NCBI RefSeq assembly: GCF_014651635.1 | Contig: NZ_BMXG01000009.1 | Span: 1 to 64,000, forward strand | Reading direction: 5' to 3' | Length of the DNA: 64,000 nt | From: Cerasicoccus arenae | Lineage (GTDB): Bacteria > Verrucomicrobiota > Verrucomicrobiia > Opitutales > Cerasicoccaceae | Part shown: in pieces, positions 62,800 to 64,000 of the stretch | Numbering within the stretch: position 1 is the first letter of the stretch | Layout: each line of letters starts with the position of its first letter | Program-made: the position numbers and the translations under genes | The notes under the pieces: model-generated | The model's database searches: none | What the model was told of the DNA's origin: nothing | The model's input: the letters and a program-made list of their open reading frames with translations, nothing else

Positions 62800-64000
62800 A
62801 TGAATACCGCGACCGCCGAATCTCTGATTGACGCATTTAAACAGGCCGGACAGGGCCAAGTCTTCCGCTACTGGGAAAAACTCGATGCGGAAGCCCGCAA
62901 AACGCTCCTGACACAAGCCTTACAAATCGACCTGAATGAAATTGCACGCCTCAATGAAACGCTCGTGCTCTGCGAAGGGGAACATGGCGTCGATCTGAGT
63001 GACCTGCACCCAGCGCCCTACATTCCACGTCCTGAGCAAGGCGGTGACCCGCAACGATGGCACACTGCGCGCTGCGCAGGTGAAGAAGCGTTGCGCGCTG
63101 GTCGCGTTGCGGCATTCACCGTTGCTGGCGGCCAAGGCACACGACTCGGCTATGATGGCCCAAAGGGCACATTCCCGGTCACTCCAGTACGCAAAGCGAC
63201 GCTCTTTCAGGTATTTGCGGAAAAAGTTCTGGCGGCGCGCCTCCGTTATGAGACCGCAATTCCGTGGTTTTTGATGACGAGCAACCTCAACCACGAGGCC
63301 ACGGTCAATTTTTTCGAGGAAAACGATTACTTCGGGCTCGGCGCAGACACTGTGCATTTCTTCCAGCAGGGCCTGATGCCCGCCGTTGATCTGGAGGGCA
63401 AAATCATGCTCGCAGACAAAGGCGAGATTGCCATGAGCCCGGATGGCCACGGTGGTTCCTTACGTGCACTCGTACGTAGTAGATCGACTGAGATCATGAA
63501 AGCCGCTGGCATCGACATTATCTCCTATTTCCAAGTTGATAACCCACTCGTCCGCAGCATTGACCCGGCCCTGATTGGCTTTCATATACAGTCCAAGAGC
63601 GAGATGTCCTCGAAAATGCTGCCCAAAGCCTATCCAATGGAGAAGGTCGGCCATTTCTGCACGCAGCACGGGCGCACCGTCGTCGTGGAATATAGTGACA
63701 TGACAGACGAGCTCGTGGAGCAGCGCACGCCTGCTGGCGAGCTCCGCTTCATCGCGGGGTCTATTGCCATCCATGTGCTTGACCGTGAGTTTGTGGAACG
63801 CATGGGGGGAGACAACCCCGATGCCGCCCTGCCCTTCCACCGCGCCAATAAGAAGGTGGCCACACTCGACGACCAAGGCCAACCCGTTAAGCCCGAAACG
63901 CCCAACGGTGTGAAATTTGAAATGTTCGTCTTCGATGCCCTTCCCTTTGCCGGACACCCAGTCATCATCGCCACGACCCGCGAAGAAGAATTTTCGCCCG
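62800..64000 (+). CDS. UDP-N-acetylglucosamine/UDP-sugar pyrophosphorylase (3' truncated by window edge)
   Basis: The first 400 residues are visible. AFTVAGGQGTRLGYDGPKGTFPV is the nucleotide-binding signature of the UAP1/UDPGP group, not of GlmU. FFQQGLMPAVD, GHGGSLRALV and YFQVDNPLVRSIDPALIG follow in the family order. It joins a sugar-1-phosphate with UTP. GlcNAc-1-P is the usual substrate of the eukaryote-like group; galactose- or glucose-1-P are possible. The gene runs off the right end. Confidence 0.9.
   Translation, partial: MNTATAESLIDAFKQAGQGQVFRYWEKLDAEARKTLLTQALQIDLNEIARLNETLVLCEGEHGVDLSDLHPAPYIPRPEQGGDPQRWHTARCAGEEALRAGRVAAFTVAGGQGTRLGYDGPKGTFPVTPVRKATLFQVFAEKVLAARLRYETAIPWFLMTSNLNHEATVNFFEENDYFGLGADTVHFFQQGLMPAVDLEGKIMLADKGEIAMSPDGHGGSLRALVRSRSTEIMKAAGIDIISYFQVDNPLVRSIDPALIGFHIQSKSEMSSKMLPKAYPMEKVGHFCTQHGRTVVVEYSDMTDELVEQRTPAGELRFIAGSIAIHVLDREFVERMGGDNPDAALPFHRANKKVATLDDQGQPVKPETPNGVKFEMFVFDALPFAGHPVIIATTREEEFSP

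Overview
The window looks like chromosome from a Gram-negative bacterium of the phylum Verrucomicrobiota, probably class Opitutae. The supports are a PEP-CTERM sorting tail, outer-membrane-barrel and DsbD-type envelope genes, a moderate GC content (a little above 50% by eye), and protein sequences with the general character of that group. The taxon is an inference, because no rRNA gene is present. I saw no tRNA, rRNA, CRISPR array, prophage or classical insertion sequence. Both ends are cut inside genes: the tail of an AddA/UvrD-type helicase-nuclease on the left and a UDP-sugar pyrophosphorylase on the right.

Layout. 1-7 kb: helicase-nuclease tail, a small membrane protein, a peptide-binding lipoprotein, then a leftward Fur-like/ZnuA/ZnuC/ZnuB metal-uptake operon, SixA and DUF983. 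7-19 kb: outer-membrane barrel, a secreted protein with about 12 adhesin-head-like repeats, isoprenoid synthase, FmdB, a long divergent adenylosuccinate synthetase, a second Fur protein, an SMP-30 protein, Kup and PdxH. 19-25 kb: rpsP-(GNAT)-trmD-rplS-rplI with no rimM at this locus, then DsbD and a lipoprotein. 25-31 kb: a glycosyltransferase and a GH13 sugar phosphorylase separated by a four-helix-bundle (IVP/S23-like) gene that sits between 31-bp inverted repeats, followed by a dicarboxylate symporter fused to a periplasmic solute-binding domain. 31-33 kb: Rrf2/NsrR-like regulator, YecH-like protein and NnrS, which looks like a nitric-oxide response set. 33-45 kb: Ntn hydrolase, EEP phosphatase, a small lipoprotein, a membrane/winged-helix/metallopeptidase cluster, pyrG with an attenuator-like leader, a heparinase-type lyase and a glycosyltransferase island (GT2, ABC ATPase, GT4, GT10). 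45-52 kb: ychF, a PEP-CTERM protein, recQ and an MscS channel. 52-58 kb: a probable sigma-54-dependent envelope-stress module (DUF1328, cardiolipin synthase, AlgB-like regulator, KinB-like kinase, DUF883, YqjE and YqjK-like proteins). 58-64 kb: nucleoside permease homologue, a MetOD1-like sensor with a histidine kinase, redoxin, UPF0173 hydrolase and the UDP-sugar pyrophosphorylase.

Three features stand out. The first is the inverted-repeat-bounded four-helix-bundle insertion at 26,061-26,527. The second is a marked excess of long poly-C/poly-G tracts (8 to 14 bases), mostly inside reading frames, including one of 10 C directly after the start codon of the PEP-CTERM gene; these could be phase-variable switches. 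The third is the sigma-54 promoter plus AlgB/KinB-like pair embedded in a set of small envelope proteins. A structured leader ahead of pyrG and an unusual PurA homologue are further leads. All function calls rest on reading motifs and family resemblance; no database search was run.
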